DNA of 64,000 nt from Halieaceae bacterium UBA5044. Its GTDB lineage: Bacteria; Pseudomonadota; Gammaproteobacteria; Pseudomonadales; Halieaceae. Below, piece by piece: positions 16,715-26,327 of the stretch. The notes under the pieces are model-generated. The model made no database searches, was not told the origin of the DNA, and worked only from the letters and a program-made list of their open reading frames with translations. The stretch covers positions 89,145-153,144 of the forward strand of contig DIBU01000010.1 in the NCBI GenBank assembly GCA_002416125.1, given 5' to 3'. The position numbers and the translations under genes were made by a program. Position 1 is the stretch's first letter. Each line of letters begins with the position of its first letter.

Positions 16715-19714
16715 TCAGGCGCTTGGGTTGTCACCGCGTGTTACACCCTCGTGGGTATCGTAGTGCCCGCGAGGCAGTTGCAGGGTGAATCGTGTGCCCG
16801 GCCGCTCGGCGGGCCCGACCGGGCTCTGGATGTGAACAGAGCCCTGCATGTCTTCCATGATGCTGTAGACCAGGGCCAGCCCCAACCCGGTGCCTTCGCC
16901 GGGCTCCTTGGTGGTGAAGAAGGGCTCGAAGACCTGGCTCTGCAGAGACGCCGGGATACCGCTGCCCTCGTCCTCGACAGTGATCGCCACGCGCTCCGCC
17001 TGCGCAAGGGCGCTGACGGTGACCCTGGCGTCCGCCGGGCTTGCATCACGGGCATTCCCCAGCAGATTCACAAAGACCTGCAGCAGGCGCTGGGCATCGG
17101 CGTGCACCAGAATTTCGCGGTGACAGTGGTTCTCGAAGCGCATGGGCCTGGCCTGGTGGTCCAGTTGCAGCAGATGGATGGCCTCGTCCACGCAATCGGC
17201 GAGGTTGCAGGGCTCCAGGTGCAGATCGCCGGCGCCGGAACCAACGTGGGAGAAATTGACCAGGGAGTCGACGATACGGCTGATGCGGTCGGTCTGCCGC
17301 AGAATGTCCCGCGCCGCACTGCGGACCTCTGCGGGGTCATCCTCGTAGGCGAGATTCTGTGCCAGGCAGGCAATGCCGGTGACCGGATTGCCGATCTCGT
17401 GCGCGACGCCGGCGGCCAGGCGCCCGATCGAGGCCAGTCGCTCGCTGTGCAGCAGTTCCTGCTCCAGTCGCTCGTAGTCGGAAATGTCCTCGATCAACAC
17501 CAGTTGGTCACCGTTGTGTGCACCGCCCGCGCTGGCCTTGTGCAGGCTGACCCAGCGCGTCGCGCCATCTTCCAGCACCACCTCGCGCTTCAACACCGTG
17601 TCGGCACCCTCGCTGAGAAATTGCCCGATGACCTGCCCCCAGGGGGGTGGCAGTGACTCCAGCAGAGAGCCGAGCACCGCGCTGGAAGCGATGCCGGTGA
17701 TGCTTTGCATGCTGCGGTTCCAGAGCAGCAGCTCGCGGTCCGGTGCCAGCGAGCAGACTCCGATAGGCAGGTTGTCCAGTGTTTTCCGGTAGTGCAGGCG
17801 CAGGTTGTCGAGCTCTGCGGCGAGGCCTGTGAACTGCCCCCCCGCCCGGTCCAGCCGGCGTTCGATGAGGAACAGGTCCTCGCTGCTGCCGCCGGGGTTG
17901 TTGTCGAAGGGGATGCAGCGGCTGACGATGGAATGGGCCACGGCCGGCCCCAGCAGGCCCGACAGGTTGGCTTCGATGCGACCGCGCAGACGGCGCAGCG
18001 CGTAGGGCCTTGATTCGTTGTGATCAAACTGCAGCTCGCGCAGGGCCCGTGACACCTCCAGCTGCGCCGTTGCCTCACCCAGTGCCAGCGCAAGCTGCTC
18101 GGTGAATTCCTGCGCACTGCGCAGCGTCAGCGTGCGCCGCGGTGAGCGGCTCAACACATCCATGGAGCAGATTTCCGCAGCCACCCGCTCCTCATCCGAG
18201 GGTTGGCTGAGCAGTGATACCAGCACGAACAGCGCCACGTTGACGCCGAGTGCGGCAAGGCTCGCTGCGGCCCAGGCGGTGTCGGTGCCTGCAAACCAGC
18301 GCTCGGCCAGGGCAGCCATCCAGGCGGGCTGGTCGATCCCCAGCACGGGCAGCAGCAACAGGATGAACCACAGCAGCAGGCCGCCGGCGAGACCGCACAC
18401 CAGCCCCTTGCGATTGGCGCCGGCCCAGTAGGGCGTGGCGACGATCCCGGGCAGGAAATGCAGCGTGCCGGAGAACGCCACCAGGCCCAGCTGCGCCAGG
18501 CTGTGCTTGCCATTGACGGCGACGAAGAAGCCGTAGCCGGCGAGGATCAGCAGCGCAATCAGCGAGCGGCGCAACCATTTCAGCTGGTCGTACAGCGACT
18601 GGTCGGTGCGAATCTGCAGCAGTTGCCGGGGCAGAATCAGGTGGTTCAGGCACATGTTGGCGAGTGCCAGTGTGGCGACAATGATCGCGGTACTGGCGGC
18701 AGACAGCCCCGCCACGAACGCCAGCGCGGCAAACCCTGGCGACTGCAGGCCGATGCCGATAGCGAGCCCGGTGTAGCCCGCTGGCAGGTCATGCGGCAGC
18801 CGCATGCCGGCCCAGGCCAGCGGCAGCACGGGCAGTGCGAGCAACAGCAGGTACAGGGGCAGGCCCCAGCTCGCGGCCCGCAGGTCCTGTGATTCCTTGT
18901 TCTCGGCAAAGGCCATGTGGAACAGGTGAGGCATGCACACGGCGCCGGCGAAGAACACCAGCAGCAGCACCCGCGCCGCGTCTCCGGCGACGGGCTGTTG
19001 GATCACCGCCTGCGCTGCCGGCGTGGCCGCGAGCCAGGCCTCCAGTCCTGCGAATCCGCCAAACACCTCCTTCACCGCAATGGCCATCATCAGCAGCATG
19101 GCGGCCAGCTTCACCAGCGACTCGAAGGCCACCGCGGTCACCAGGCCGATATTGCGCCGCTGCGAGGTGAGGTTGCGGGTGCCGAACAGGATGGCGAAGA
19201 TGATAATGATGAGGCAGAACATCAGCGCCAGCGTGTCCTGTCGCTGGGCCGCAGGCATCAGCCGGTCCGGTGCGCCGGCAAGGATGTGTATGCTGTCGGC
19301 CACGGCCTGTATCTGCAGCGCGAGCAGGGGCATCAGGGTCAGGCACATCGCCAGCGTTACCGCGCCGCCCACGCGGTGACTGCGGAAGCGGAAGGTCAGC
19401 ACGTCGGCCAGCGAGGCCAGCTGGTACACCCGGCACAGGCGCAGCAGCGGCAGCAGCAGGAGGGTCGCCATGAGAAACATCAGCACCACGCCCGTGTAGT
19501 AAAGAAGGAAGCCGTAACCGAAGCGGTAGGCGAGCTCGAAGATGGCATTGCTGGCGATGGCGCAGGCGATCACCGCCAGTGACAGGACATAGGTGGCCGG
19601 GTGGTGGGTGATGCGGCGCGGCAGGATGCCGCGGTCCGCGAGGTGCGCCACAAGGAACAGCACCAACAGGTAGCCGACAATGGCGAGCAAAATCTCCGGG
19701 AGGCTAAAGCTCAT
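16715..19714 (-). CDS. cbrA: Sensor histidine kinase CbrA with SLC5 transporter domain
   Basis: This is the membrane sensor partner of CbrB. From the ATG at 19714 it is 999 residues. About 13 transmembrane segments of a sodium:solute symporter-like domain occupy 1-520. A linker region follows, then a PAS domain (about 640-730), the HisKA box GVAHEIGNPVTG with His at about 772, and an ATPase domain with DEGSGIP and GTGLGLALV. Transporter-kinase fusion of this length is characteristic of CbrA. The ATG lies inside the end of the cbrX-like gene (11-nt overlap), which suggests translational coupling. An in-frame extension to 19795 is unlikely. Confidence 0.92.
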   Translation of the reverse strand: MSFSLPEILLAIVGYLLVLFLVAHLADRGILPRRITHHPATYVLSLAVIACAIASNAIFELAYRFGYGFLLYYTGVVLMFLMATLLLLPLLRLCRVYQLASLADVLTFRFRSHRVGGAVTLAMCLTLMPLLALQIQAVADSIHILAGAPDRLMPAAQRQDTLALMFCLIIIIFAILFGTRNLTSQRRNIGLVTAVAFESLVKLAAMLLMMAIAVKEVFGGFAGLEAWLAATPAAQAVIQQPVAGDAARVLLLVFFAGAVCMPHLFHMAFAENKESQDLRAASWGLPLYLLLLALPVLPLAWAGMRLPHDLPAGYTGLAIGIGLQSPGFAALAFVAGLSAASTAIIVATLALANMCLNHLILPRQLLQIRTDQSLYDQLKWLRRSLIALLILAGYGFFVAVNGKHSLAQLGLVAFSGTLHFLPGIVATPYWAGANRKGLVCGLAGGLLLWFILLLLPVLGIDQPAWMAALAERWFAGTDTAWAAASLAALGVNVALFVLVSLLSQPSDEERVAAEICSMDVLSRSPRRTLTLRSAQEFTEQLALALGEATAQLEVSRALRELQFDHNESRPYALRRLRGRIEANLSGLLGPAVAHSIVSRCIPFDNNPGGSSEDLFLIERRLDRAGGQFTGLAAELDNLRLHYRKTLDNLPIGVCSLAPDRELLLWNRSMQSITGIASSAVLGSLLESLPPPWGQVIGQFLSEGADTVLKREVVLEDGATRWVSLHKASAGGAHNGDQLVLIEDISDYERLEQELLHSERLASIGRLAAGVAHEIGNPVTGIACLAQNLAYEDDPAEVRSAARDILRQTDRISRIVDSLVNFSHVGSGAGDLHLEPCNLADCVDEAIHLLQLDHQARPMRFENHCHREILVHADAQRLLQVFVNLLGNARDASPADARVTVSALAQAERVAITVEDEGSGIPASLQSQVFEPFFTTKEPGEGTGLGLALVYSIMEDMQGSVHIQSPVGPAERPGTRFTLQLPRGHYDTHEGVTRGDNPSA

Positions 19715-19880
19715 CGGTGTGGCGTCGGAACTGGTTGGACCAGGCGGCAACAATCGCCGCGAGCCAGAGCAGGAACGGCCGGTACCAGCCGGCATCCGCG
19801 GCCCACAGCCACTGCTCTATGGCAGGCATGAAGATGAAGGCCAGCCCCATGAGCAGGAGCAGGGCGCGGTTGATGTACAT
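19704..19880 (-). CDS. Small membrane protein upstream of cbrA (CbrX-like)
   Basis: This is a 58-residue ORF, MYINRALLLLMGLAFIFMPAIEQWL onward, with one or two hydrophobic segments (about 5-22 and 36-48) separated by WLWAADAGWYRP. Its TAG stop overlaps the cbrA start by 11 nt, so cbrA translation is probably coupled to it. A short ORF in the same place before cbrA is known in pseudomonads (called cbrX), and the WLWAADAGWYRPFLLWL pattern looks conserved to me, but I could not align it. The ATG is preceded by GGGGCCT, a weak ribosome site. Confidence 0.75.
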   Translation of the reverse strand: MYINRALLLLMGLAFIFMPAIEQWLWAADAGWYRPFLLWLAAIVAAWSNQFRRHTDEL

Positions 19881-19946
19881 GTAAAGGCCCCGTCGTCGCC
19901 GTGGTCATGGATACTACGCAAGCTGCATCGCACGGTAAAGCGCGTG

Positions 19947-20867
19947 TCAGTGCGTGGCAGCTGCCGACACCACAGGCTGTGCGGGCACCGCCGCAGGTTC
20001 CCAGTGTGCCAGGGCAAACGCGAGCAGCGCCTCGACACTGGAGGCATGTGCCGGCGGCGTTGCCTGGCCGAGGGCGGCGAGGGCGGCACGCAGGTTGTGA
20101 GCCGGTGCCGTGGCCTCGAGTGCCGGGGCCAGGTTCTGCTTGCTCAGCTTCTGTCCGCTGCGGTCCGTGAGCACCGGGATGTGCGCGTAGCGCGGGGATG
20201 CGTAGCCCAGCAGCTGTTGCAGCAAGCGCTGCCGGGGCGTGGAATCGATCAGGTCGGCGCCGCGTACCACGTCGGTAATGCCCTGGGCCGCATCGTCAAC
20301 GACCACGGCGAGCTGGTAGGCATAGAGCCCGTCCTTGCGTCGCACAACAAAGTCGTGCAGCGTCGCGCCCAGTGGCCAGTCCTGCATTCCTTGCCAGGTG
20401 TCCTGCCAGTGAGCCGAGAATGTGGCGGGTACCGCGACGCGCAGGGCATACGGTGAGGCGGGTCTTTCCGGCGCGCCCCCCCGCTGACGGCAGCCCCGCT
20501 GATGGCAGCCCCGCCTACAGTCACCCATGGGTCCGAGTTCACGGCGGCTGCAGGCGCAGGCGAACAGGTGTCCGTCCGCCTGCAGCGCGGCGAGCGCGCT
20601 GTCGTAGGCGGCACTGCGCTGGCTCTGCCAGAGCACGCTGTCGTCCCAGTGCAGTCCGTGGCGCTGCAGGCAGTGCAGTATCGCATCGGCCGCCCCCGCC
20701 TGTTCGCGTGGCGGGTCAATATCTTCAATGCGTAGCAACCAGCGGCCCCCGGCGTGACGCGCCTCCAGCCAGCTGGCGAGGGCGGCGAGCAGCGATCCCA
20801 GGTGCAGGGGGCCGGTAGGGGAGGGGGCGAAGCGGCCGCGGTAGGCGCTGTGGCCGGCGGTGGACAT
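19947..20867 (-). CDS. gluQ: Glutamyl-Q tRNA(Asp) synthetase
   Basis: This GluRS paralogue lacks the anticodon-binding domain and glutamylates queuosine in tRNA-Asp. The 306-residue protein has the HIGH-like HLGSLL (21-26) after RFAPSPTGPL, the KMSKS-like KLSKQN (about 233), and a Cys cluster CACSRREL...CRRGC that would bind zinc. The neighbour dksA upstream on the same strand matches E. coli dksA-gluQ. The Cys/Arg-rich insert CRRGCHQRGCRQRGG is longer than usual. Confidence 0.93.
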   Translation of the reverse strand: MSTAGHSAYRGRFAPSPTGPLHLGSLLAALASWLEARHAGGRWLLRIEDIDPPREQAGAADAILHCLQRHGLHWDDSVLWQSQRSAAYDSALAALQADGHLFACACSRRELGPMGDCRRGCHQRGCRQRGGAPERPASPYALRVAVPATFSAHWQDTWQGMQDWPLGATLHDFVVRRKDGLYAYQLAVVVDDAAQGITDVVRGADLIDSTPRQRLLQQLLGYASPRYAHIPVLTDRSGQKLSKQNLAPALEATAPAHNLRAALAALGQATPPAHASSVEALLAFALAHWEPAAVPAQPVVSAAATH

Positions 20868-20949
20868 GAACTGGATGAAGCGTCGTCAGCGCAGGACGGC
20901 CGCTGGCGGCCCGCCTGCTGCGAGCCGCGCGGTGCCTGCGTTCGGGCTG

Positions 20950-21423
20950 TTAACCCTTTTCCTGCCTTTCCTTGATTTCATCAAGGGTCTTGCAGTCAAT
21001 GCACAAGGTTGCCGTGGGCCGGGCCTCCAGCCGCTTGATGCCGATTTCCACACCGCAGGCATCGCAGAAGCCGTAGTCATCCTGGTTGATGCGCTCGATC
21101 GTGCTGTCGATTTTCTTGATCAGCTTGCGCTCGCGGTCCCGGGTGCGCAGTTCAAGGCTGAATTCCTCTTCCTGCGTGGCGCGGTCAGCGGGGTCCGGGA
21201 AGTTGGCGGCCTCGTCTTTCATGTGGCTGACGGTACGATCCACTTCCTGCATCAACTCCGACTTCCAGTTGAGCAGGATGCTGCGAAAATGCTCCAGCTG
21301 CTTGTCGCTCATGTACTCTTCGCCGCGCTTCGGCTTGTAGGGCTCGAAGTTCTTGAACTCCGTGCTCGCTGAGGTACTCGCGCTGGCGGTTTTTGCCGGC
21401 GCTTTCTTTGCTGCTTTGGGCAT
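20950..21423 (-). CDS. dksA: RNA polymerase-binding transcription factor DksA
   Basis: DksA enters the RNAP secondary channel and, with ppGpp, adjusts rRNA and amino-acid promoters. From the ATG at 21423 it is 157 residues: an Ala/Thr-rich tail, the coiled coil (about 45-115, with the acidic tip DPADRATQEEE), and the zinc finger CDAC...CIDC (about 121-146). The upstream frame to 21540 is not part of the gene. It precedes gluQ on the same strand. Confidence 0.96.
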   Translation of the reverse strand: MPKAAKKAPAKTASASTSASTEFKNFEPYKPKRGEEYMSDKQLEHFRSILLNWKSELMQEVDRTVSHMKDEAANFPDPADRATQEEEFSLELRTRDRERKLIKKIDSTIERINQDDYGFCDACGVEIGIKRLEARPTATLCIDCKTLDEIKERQEKG

Positions 21424-21642
21424 GGCTGGGTCCCCATATGGATCGGGTGGTTCGAAAACCCACCGGAGTGGGCACGTCGACGCGGGGCGCCGGCGATTAA
21501 GCGCCGAGAAACTACCAGATATCACCTCGCTTCGCCACAAAATTCGCAGCTGCGGGGCGCGTCTGCAGGTGCGACATTCCCGGCGCTAACACCGCGCGCC
21601 CGGCGTTGCTAGAATGGGGTCTTTGCCCAGCGTGGGGAGCCA

Positions 21643-22818
21643 ATGACAACACCTTCCAGGGAATTTCGTTTCGCCGATCGCATAGCCGATATCGAGCCAT
21701 TCCGTGTCGTGGAGGTACTCACACGCGCCTCCGAACTTGCCGCCGCCGGGCGCGACATCGTGCATCTGGCGGCGGGGGCACCGGATTTTGTGACCGCCGC
21801 ACCCATCGTCGAGGCCGGTCGCCGGGCACTTGCCGATGGGCACACCCATTACTCGCCGTCGGGCGGTTTACCCGCGCTGCGGGAGGCGCTGTCCGCACAC
21901 TATGCCCGTGACTACGGCCTCGATATCGACCCCCGGCGCATCATGGTGACGCCGGGCGCCTCGGGCGCACTGTTGCTGCTGAGTGCGCTGCTGCTCAACC
22001 CCGGTGACGGCATGCTGTTGACCGACCCCGGCTATCCCTGCAACCGGCATTTCATGCGTCTGGTCGAAGGGCGCGGACAGCTGGTGCCGGTGGATGCGAC
22101 AACCCGGTTTCAACTCACCGGGGCCCTCGCCGCAGCACACTGGCGTGAGAACACCGTGGGCGCGATGGTCGCCTCGCCTGCCAACCCCACCGGCACTTCG
22201 CTTTCGCTGGCAGAGCTGGCGGACCTGTCTGCCGCGGTGCGCGCGCGCAACGGCCATCTGATTGTGGATGAGATCTACCACGGTCTGGGCTACGACGGCC
22301 CCACGCGCTCGGTGCTGGAGGTGGATCCGGACGCGTTCGTAGTCAACAGCTTTTCCAAGTACTTCGGCATGACCGGGTGGCGGTTGGGATGGCTGGTGGC
22401 GCCCGAAGCCGCTGTGCCCGGCCTGGAAAAGCTGGCCCAGAACCTGTTCATTTCCATGTCCACCATGGCCCAGCACGCGGCGCTGGCCTGTTTCCAGCCG
22501 GCTACCCGGGAAATTCTCGAGGCGCGGCGGGATATCTTCCGGCAGCGCCGCGACTTTCTGCTGCCTGCGCTGGAGAACCTGGGGCTCACCGTGCCCTGCC
22601 GACCTGACGGCGCCTTCTATATTTACGCCGATGCCGCGCGGTTTACCGACGACAGCGAAGCGTTCTGCTGGCGCCTGCTGGAAGAACACGGTATCGCGCT
22701 GACGCCGGGTGTCGATTTTGGCCACGTCCGGGCGCGGGAGCATATCCGGTTCTCCTACGCCACCAGCATGGAGCGTCTTGAAGAGGCGGTCGGCCGCCTG
22801 TCCCGGGTACTCGGCTAG
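21643..22818 (+). CDS. Pyridoxal phosphate-dependent aminotransferase (class I/II)
   Basis: The 391-residue fold-type I aminotransferase has HLAAGAPDF near the N-terminus, ANPTGTSLS (PLP pocket Asn), VDEIYHGLGYDG (Asp and Tyr contacts) and the PLP lysine in SFSKYFGMTGWRLGW (about 233-247). The substrate-binding Arg is likely in HIRFSYATS near the end. It resembles aspartate/alanine-type transaminases, but the exact amino acid is not determinable. Its TAG shares a base with the GTG of sfsA. Confidence 0.88.
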   Translation: MTTPSREFRFADRIADIEPFRVVEVLTRASELAAAGRDIVHLAAGAPDFVTAAPIVEAGRRALADGHTHYSPSGGLPALREALSAHYARDYGLDIDPRRIMVTPGASGALLLLSALLLNPGDGMLLTDPGYPCNRHFMRLVEGRGQLVPVDATTRFQLTGALAAAHWRENTVGAMVASPANPTGTSLSLAELADLSAAVRARNGHLIVDEIYHGLGYDGPTRSVLEVDPDAFVVNSFSKYFGMTGWRLGWLVAPEAAVPGLEKLAQNLFISMSTMAQHAALACFQPATREILEARRDIFRQRRDFLLPALENLGLTVPCRPDGAFYIYADAARFTDDSEAFCWRLLEEHGIALTPGVDFGHVRAREHIRFSYATSMERLEEAVGRLSRVLG

Positions 22819-23537
22819 TGCAGTTTCCGCCGTTGCTGCAGGGCCGCCTGCTGCGGCGCTACAAGCGCTTTCTGGCCGACGTTGAGCTGCCCTCGGGCGA
22901 GGTCCTCACCGCACACTGCCCGAACACCGGCGCCATGACCGGTTGCGCGGAGCCGGGTGCGCGGGTCTGGCTGTCGCAATCATCCAATGGCAAGCGCAAG
23001 TACCCGCACACCTGGGAACTGGTGGAGACGTCGCGTGGGTTGGCCTGTATTCATTCGGCGCTGGCCAACCGGGTGGTGAGGGCGGCACTGGAGGCCGGGG
23101 TTGTGCCCGGCTTCGAGGGCTACCCGGATATCGCGGCGGAAGTGCCCTACGCCGGTGGCAGCCGCGCCGATCTGTTGCTCAGCGGCCCCGCGGGGCGCGT
23201 CTTCGTCGAAGTGAAAGCCGTGACCCTGTGTGTCGAGGGTGGGCAGGGCCTGTTTCCCGACGCTGTCAGCGCACGCGGCCGCAAGCACCTCGATGCCCTG
23301 CGCGAGGTACTCGACCCGCGCACCCGCAGCGTGCTGCTGTTCTGCGTGTTGCACAGCGGCGTTGTCCGTGTGAGCAGCGCGGGCACTATTGATCCCGGCT
23401 ACCGCGACGCGCTGCGGGACGCCGTGGCCGCCGGCGTGGAGGTGTTGGCCTGGCAGGCGGATGTATCCCCCCGGGGGCTGGCGCTGGCACGCCCGCTGCC
23501 GTTTTCGCTGGACCCACCGGGGTCGCCGCCATGCTGA
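22818..23537 (+). CDS. sfsA: Sugar fermentation stimulation protein SfsA
   Basis: The 239-residue SfsA-family protein is thought to bind nucleic acid and has a PD-(D/E)xK-like fold; its role remains poorly defined. Family motifs visible are RYKRFLADVEL (near 15), CPNTGAMTGCAEPG (about 35-48), RADLLLSG and VEVKAVTL (about 130-137), then FPDAVSARGRKHL. It starts with GTG, coupled to the upstream aminotransferase, and overlaps the following peptidase gene by 7 nt. Confidence 0.93.
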   Translation: MQFPPLLQGRLLRRYKRFLADVELPSGEVLTAHCPNTGAMTGCAEPGARVWLSQSSNGKRKYPHTWELVETSRGLACIHSALANRVVRAALEAGVVPGFEGYPDIAAEVPYAGGSRADLLLSGPAGRVFVEVKAVTLCVEGGQGLFPDAVSARGRKHLDALREVLDPRTRSVLLFCVLHSGVVRVSSAGTIDPGYRDALRDAVAAGVEVLAWQADVSPRGLALARPLPFSLDPPGSPPC

Positions 23538-24226
23538 GTATTGCCCAACTGACCGGTCGCGACGACAGCCATCTGGTCGAGGTCGACAGCGGACACCGGC
23601 TGCAGCCTGACGCGGCGGCCGCTTTCCAGCGCCTGCGGGTCGCGGCCCGCGCAGCGGGTTTTGAACTCGCCATTGCCAGCAGCTATCGCTCCTACGCGCG
23701 CCAGAGCCTGATCTGGAATGGCAAGGCCCGGGGGGAGCGCCCGGTCCACGATGAGGCGGGCGCCCCGCTCGATATTCGCAACCTGTCGGCGGCGGCGCGT
23801 CTGCACGCCATCCTGCGCTTCTCCGCCCTGCCTGGCACCTCGCGTCATCACTGGGGTACGGATCTCGATGTGTACGACGCGAAGGCCGTGCCGGCCGGGT
23901 ACAGCGTGCAGCTGACGCCGGCCGAAGTGGCACCCGGTGGTCCCTTTGATGCGCTGCATCGCTGGCTCGATGAACGCATGGCCGCGCATGCCTCGGAGGG
24001 CTTCTACCGTCCCTACGCACGAGACCGCGGGGGGGTGGCGCCGGAACGCTGGCACCTGAGTTTCGCGCCGCTGTCACGTGAGCTGGCCGGGCGCGTTACC
24101 GCCGCGACCCTCTGTGAGTGCTGGGATTGCGCCGCCGAGCCACTGGCCCTGCGCGATGAGGTTGAAGCTGCATTGCCGGCGCTGTTGGCGCGCTATGTTG
24201 CCGTCGCGGACAACTGGTGTGAGTGA
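23531..24226 (+). CDS. M15 family (VanY-type) D-alanyl-D-alanine carboxypeptidase-like protein
   Basis: The 231-residue zinc peptidase is likely active on peptidoglycan peptides. Metal ligands are visible in SRHHWGTDLDVYD (about 114-126; the SxHxxGxxxD motif) and ERWHLSF (about 178-184). SSYRSYARQSLIWNGK is also typical of the family. There is no obvious signal peptide, which is unusual if it acts in the periplasm. The last gene of the aminotransferase-sfsA-peptidase run. Confidence 0.85.
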   Translation: MLSIAQLTGRDDSHLVEVDSGHRLQPDAAAAFQRLRVAARAAGFELAIASSYRSYARQSLIWNGKARGERPVHDEAGAPLDIRNLSAAARLHAILRFSALPGTSRHHWGTDLDVYDAKAVPAGYSVQLTPAEVAPGGPFDALHRWLDERMAAHASEGFYRPYARDRGGVAPERWHLSFAPLSRELAGRVTAATLCECWDCAAEPLALRDEVEAALPALLARYVAVADNWCE

Positions 24227-24298
24227 ACCTGGTGTGCCGGGTTAGCGTCTGGCAGGCCGGGGCGCGGCACAGGGCCGGCCCCGGTGATCGCAATGGGA

Positions 24299-24844
24299 TC
24301 AGCGGTCGATCTGGCTGGTCTCGTCGAAGTTGCGCACGGCATCGACGATCGCCTTGCGCGCCTCGTCGGCGGTGCCCCAGCCTTCGATCTTCACCCATTT
24401 GCCCTGTTCCAGATCCTTGTAGTGCTCGAAGAAATGCTGGATTTGCTGGATCAGCAGCGGGGGCAGATCCGTCGCTTCCTTGATGTCCTTGTAAGCCTTG
24501 CTGAGCTTGTCGGTCGGCACCGCAATCAGCTTGGCGTCGCCGCCGGCTTCGTCGGACATGTGCAGGATACCCACGGGGCGGCAGGGGATCACGCAGCCGC
24601 TGATCACGGTGTGCGGCGTGTGGACCAGCACGTCCAGCGGGTCGCCATCGTCTGCCAGCGTGTTCGGGATGTAGCCGTAGTTGCAGGGGTAGAACATCGC
24701 AGCGGTCATGAAGCGGTCCACCATGATGGCGCCACTGTCGTGGTCAACCTCGTATTTGACCGGGTCTGAATGTGCGGGGACTTCGATGATGACGTTGATT
24801 TCATCGGGAATGTTCTTCCCGGCGGGCACGAGGTGCAGGCTCAT
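24299..24844 (-). CDS. ppa: Inorganic pyrophosphatase (family I)
   Basis: Hydrolyses PPi and drives biosynthesis forward in the cytoplasm. The 181-residue protein has the family core: KYEVDHDSGA, YPCNYGYIPNT and the signature DGDPLDVLV (about 66-74) with the metal-binding Asp residues, and KVIxx-type lysines in KDIKEA. It is 56 nt downstream of the PPi-type phosphofructokinase gene on the same strand, an odd pair because one consumes by hydrolysis what the other uses as phosphoryl donor. Confidence 0.97.
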   Translation of the reverse strand: MSLHLVPAGKNIPDEINVIIEVPAHSDPVKYEVDHDSGAIMVDRFMTAAMFYPCNYGYIPNTLADDGDPLDVLVHTPHTVISGCVIPCRPVGILHMSDEAGGDAKLIAVPTDKLSKAYKDIKEATDLPPLLIQQIQHFFEHYKDLEQGKWVKIEGWGTADEARKAIVDAVRNFDETSQIDR

Positions 24845-24900
24845 GGGCTTTCCTGTAGTGAGTGGTTGCTAATTGGGCTGCGGAGTATAGCAGGCTGTGT

Positions 24901-26163
24901 CTAAACCTTGAACGCCGACTTCAGCTTGCGTGGCACCGGCGTCAGGCGCAGCCGCACATAACGCGGCAAGCCGTTGCGGTAGTCCGGGTAGGCCTCGCCG
25001 GCGATCAGGGGCGCGAGGTAGGCCCGCGCCTCGTCGGTAATGCCGAAGCCGTCGCGACTGATGTAGCTTCGGGGCATTTTCTTTTCCCGATTGGCGACCG
25101 CCTCCAAGGGTGCTTCGCCGATGTGCCAGCTGTACTTCTTTCCCTTGCCACGCACGATGGCGGGCATGACGGCGTTGCGGCCCTGCAGGGCCAGTTCAAC
25201 AGCGGCCCGGCCGACGGCGTACGCCTGGTCGAGATCGGTTTGTGAGGCGATGTGGCGGGCGGAGCGCTGCAGGTAGTCGGCGACCGCCCAGTGGTATTTG
25301 TAGCCCAGCTCCTGCTTGATCATGTCAGCGAGGGAGGGCGCCAGTCCGCCCAGCTGGCTGTGACCGAAGGCATCGGTGAGCCCCGACTCGGCAAGGAAGC
25401 GGCCCTCACGATCCTGCGTGCCTTCCGAGGCGACGATAACGCAGTGACCCCAGCGCTTGACCGTGCGCTGCACCCGCGCGAGGAACTTTGCACGGTCGAA
25501 CGCCACCTCCGGGAACAGGATGATATGCGGGGCATCGCCCTCCTGCTCCGCGGCCAGGCCCGCGGCGGCGGCGATCCAGCCCGCGTGGCGGCCCATAACC
25601 TCCAGAATGAACACCTTGGTCGAGGTTGCACACATGGACGCCACGTCCAGCGCCGCTTCCCGCGTGGAGATGGCGACGTACTTGGCTACCGAGCCAAACC
25701 CGGGGCAGGTATCGGTCAGGGGCAGGTCGTTGTCGATGGTCTTGGGAATGTGAATCGCCTGCAGCGGATAGCCCATGGACTGGCTGAGCTGTGACACCTT
25801 GAGGCAGGTATCCGCGGAGTCACCGCCGCCGTTATAGAAGAAGTAGCCGATGTTGTGCGCTCGGAACACCTCGATCAGGCGCTCGTACTCGGCGCGGTTT
25901 TCTTCCAGGCTCTTGAGTTTGTGTCGACAGGAGCCGAAGGCGCCGGCTGGCGTGCTCAGCAGGCCGCGAATGGCTGTCGGCGTCTCCTTGCTGGTGTCAA
26001 TCAGGTCCTCGCGCAGTGCGCCGATAATGCCATTGCGGCCAGCGTACACCTTGCCAATCTGTTTGCGGTTTGCCCGCGCGGTTTCGATAACGCCGCAGGC
26101 AGAGGCATTGATAACGGCGGTAACACCGCCAGACTGGGCGTAGAAGGCATTTTTGACAGGCAT
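24901..26163 (-). CDS. pfp: 6-phosphofructokinase, pyrophosphate-type
   Basis: Interconverts fructose 6-phosphate and fructose 1,6-bisphosphate. From the ATG at 26163 it is 420 residues. The nucleotide/PPi loop is GGGDSADT (Asp in the position that is Gly in ATP enzymes) and the next motif is PKTIDNDLP with Lys, both marks of PPi dependence. PGFGSVAKY and MGRHAGWIAA contact the substrate. The enzyme can run glycolysis reversibly with PPi. It is followed by ppa. A classical ATP-PFK is not seen in the window. Confidence 0.9.
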   Translation of the reverse strand: MPVKNAFYAQSGGVTAVINASACGVIETARANRKQIGKVYAGRNGIIGALREDLIDTSKETPTAIRGLLSTPAGAFGSCRHKLKSLEENRAEYERLIEVFRAHNIGYFFYNGGGDSADTCLKVSQLSQSMGYPLQAIHIPKTIDNDLPLTDTCPGFGSVAKYVAISTREAALDVASMCATSTKVFILEVMGRHAGWIAAAAGLAAEQEGDAPHIILFPEVAFDRAKFLARVQRTVKRWGHCVIVASEGTQDREGRFLAESGLTDAFGHSQLGGLAPSLADMIKQELGYKYHWAVADYLQRSARHIASQTDLDQAYAVGRAAVELALQGRNAVMPAIVRGKGKKYSWHIGEAPLEAVANREKKMPRSYISRDGFGITDEARAYLAPLIAGEAYPDYRNGLPRYVRLRLTPVPRKLKSAFKV

Positions 26164-26327
26164 AGTGTGTCCGTAGTGTGGCGCGGGAAGTATCATTTTT
26201 TCGTCAGGTCGCGATGATACGGGAAACTGGCGCGCTTGTAGACCGTGCCTGTGACAGTTCCTGACGATGACTGCTGCGGCTGCCGGCTGCGTGCTAAACT
26301 GCGCCGCTTTACCAAAGGGAGCAGCGC

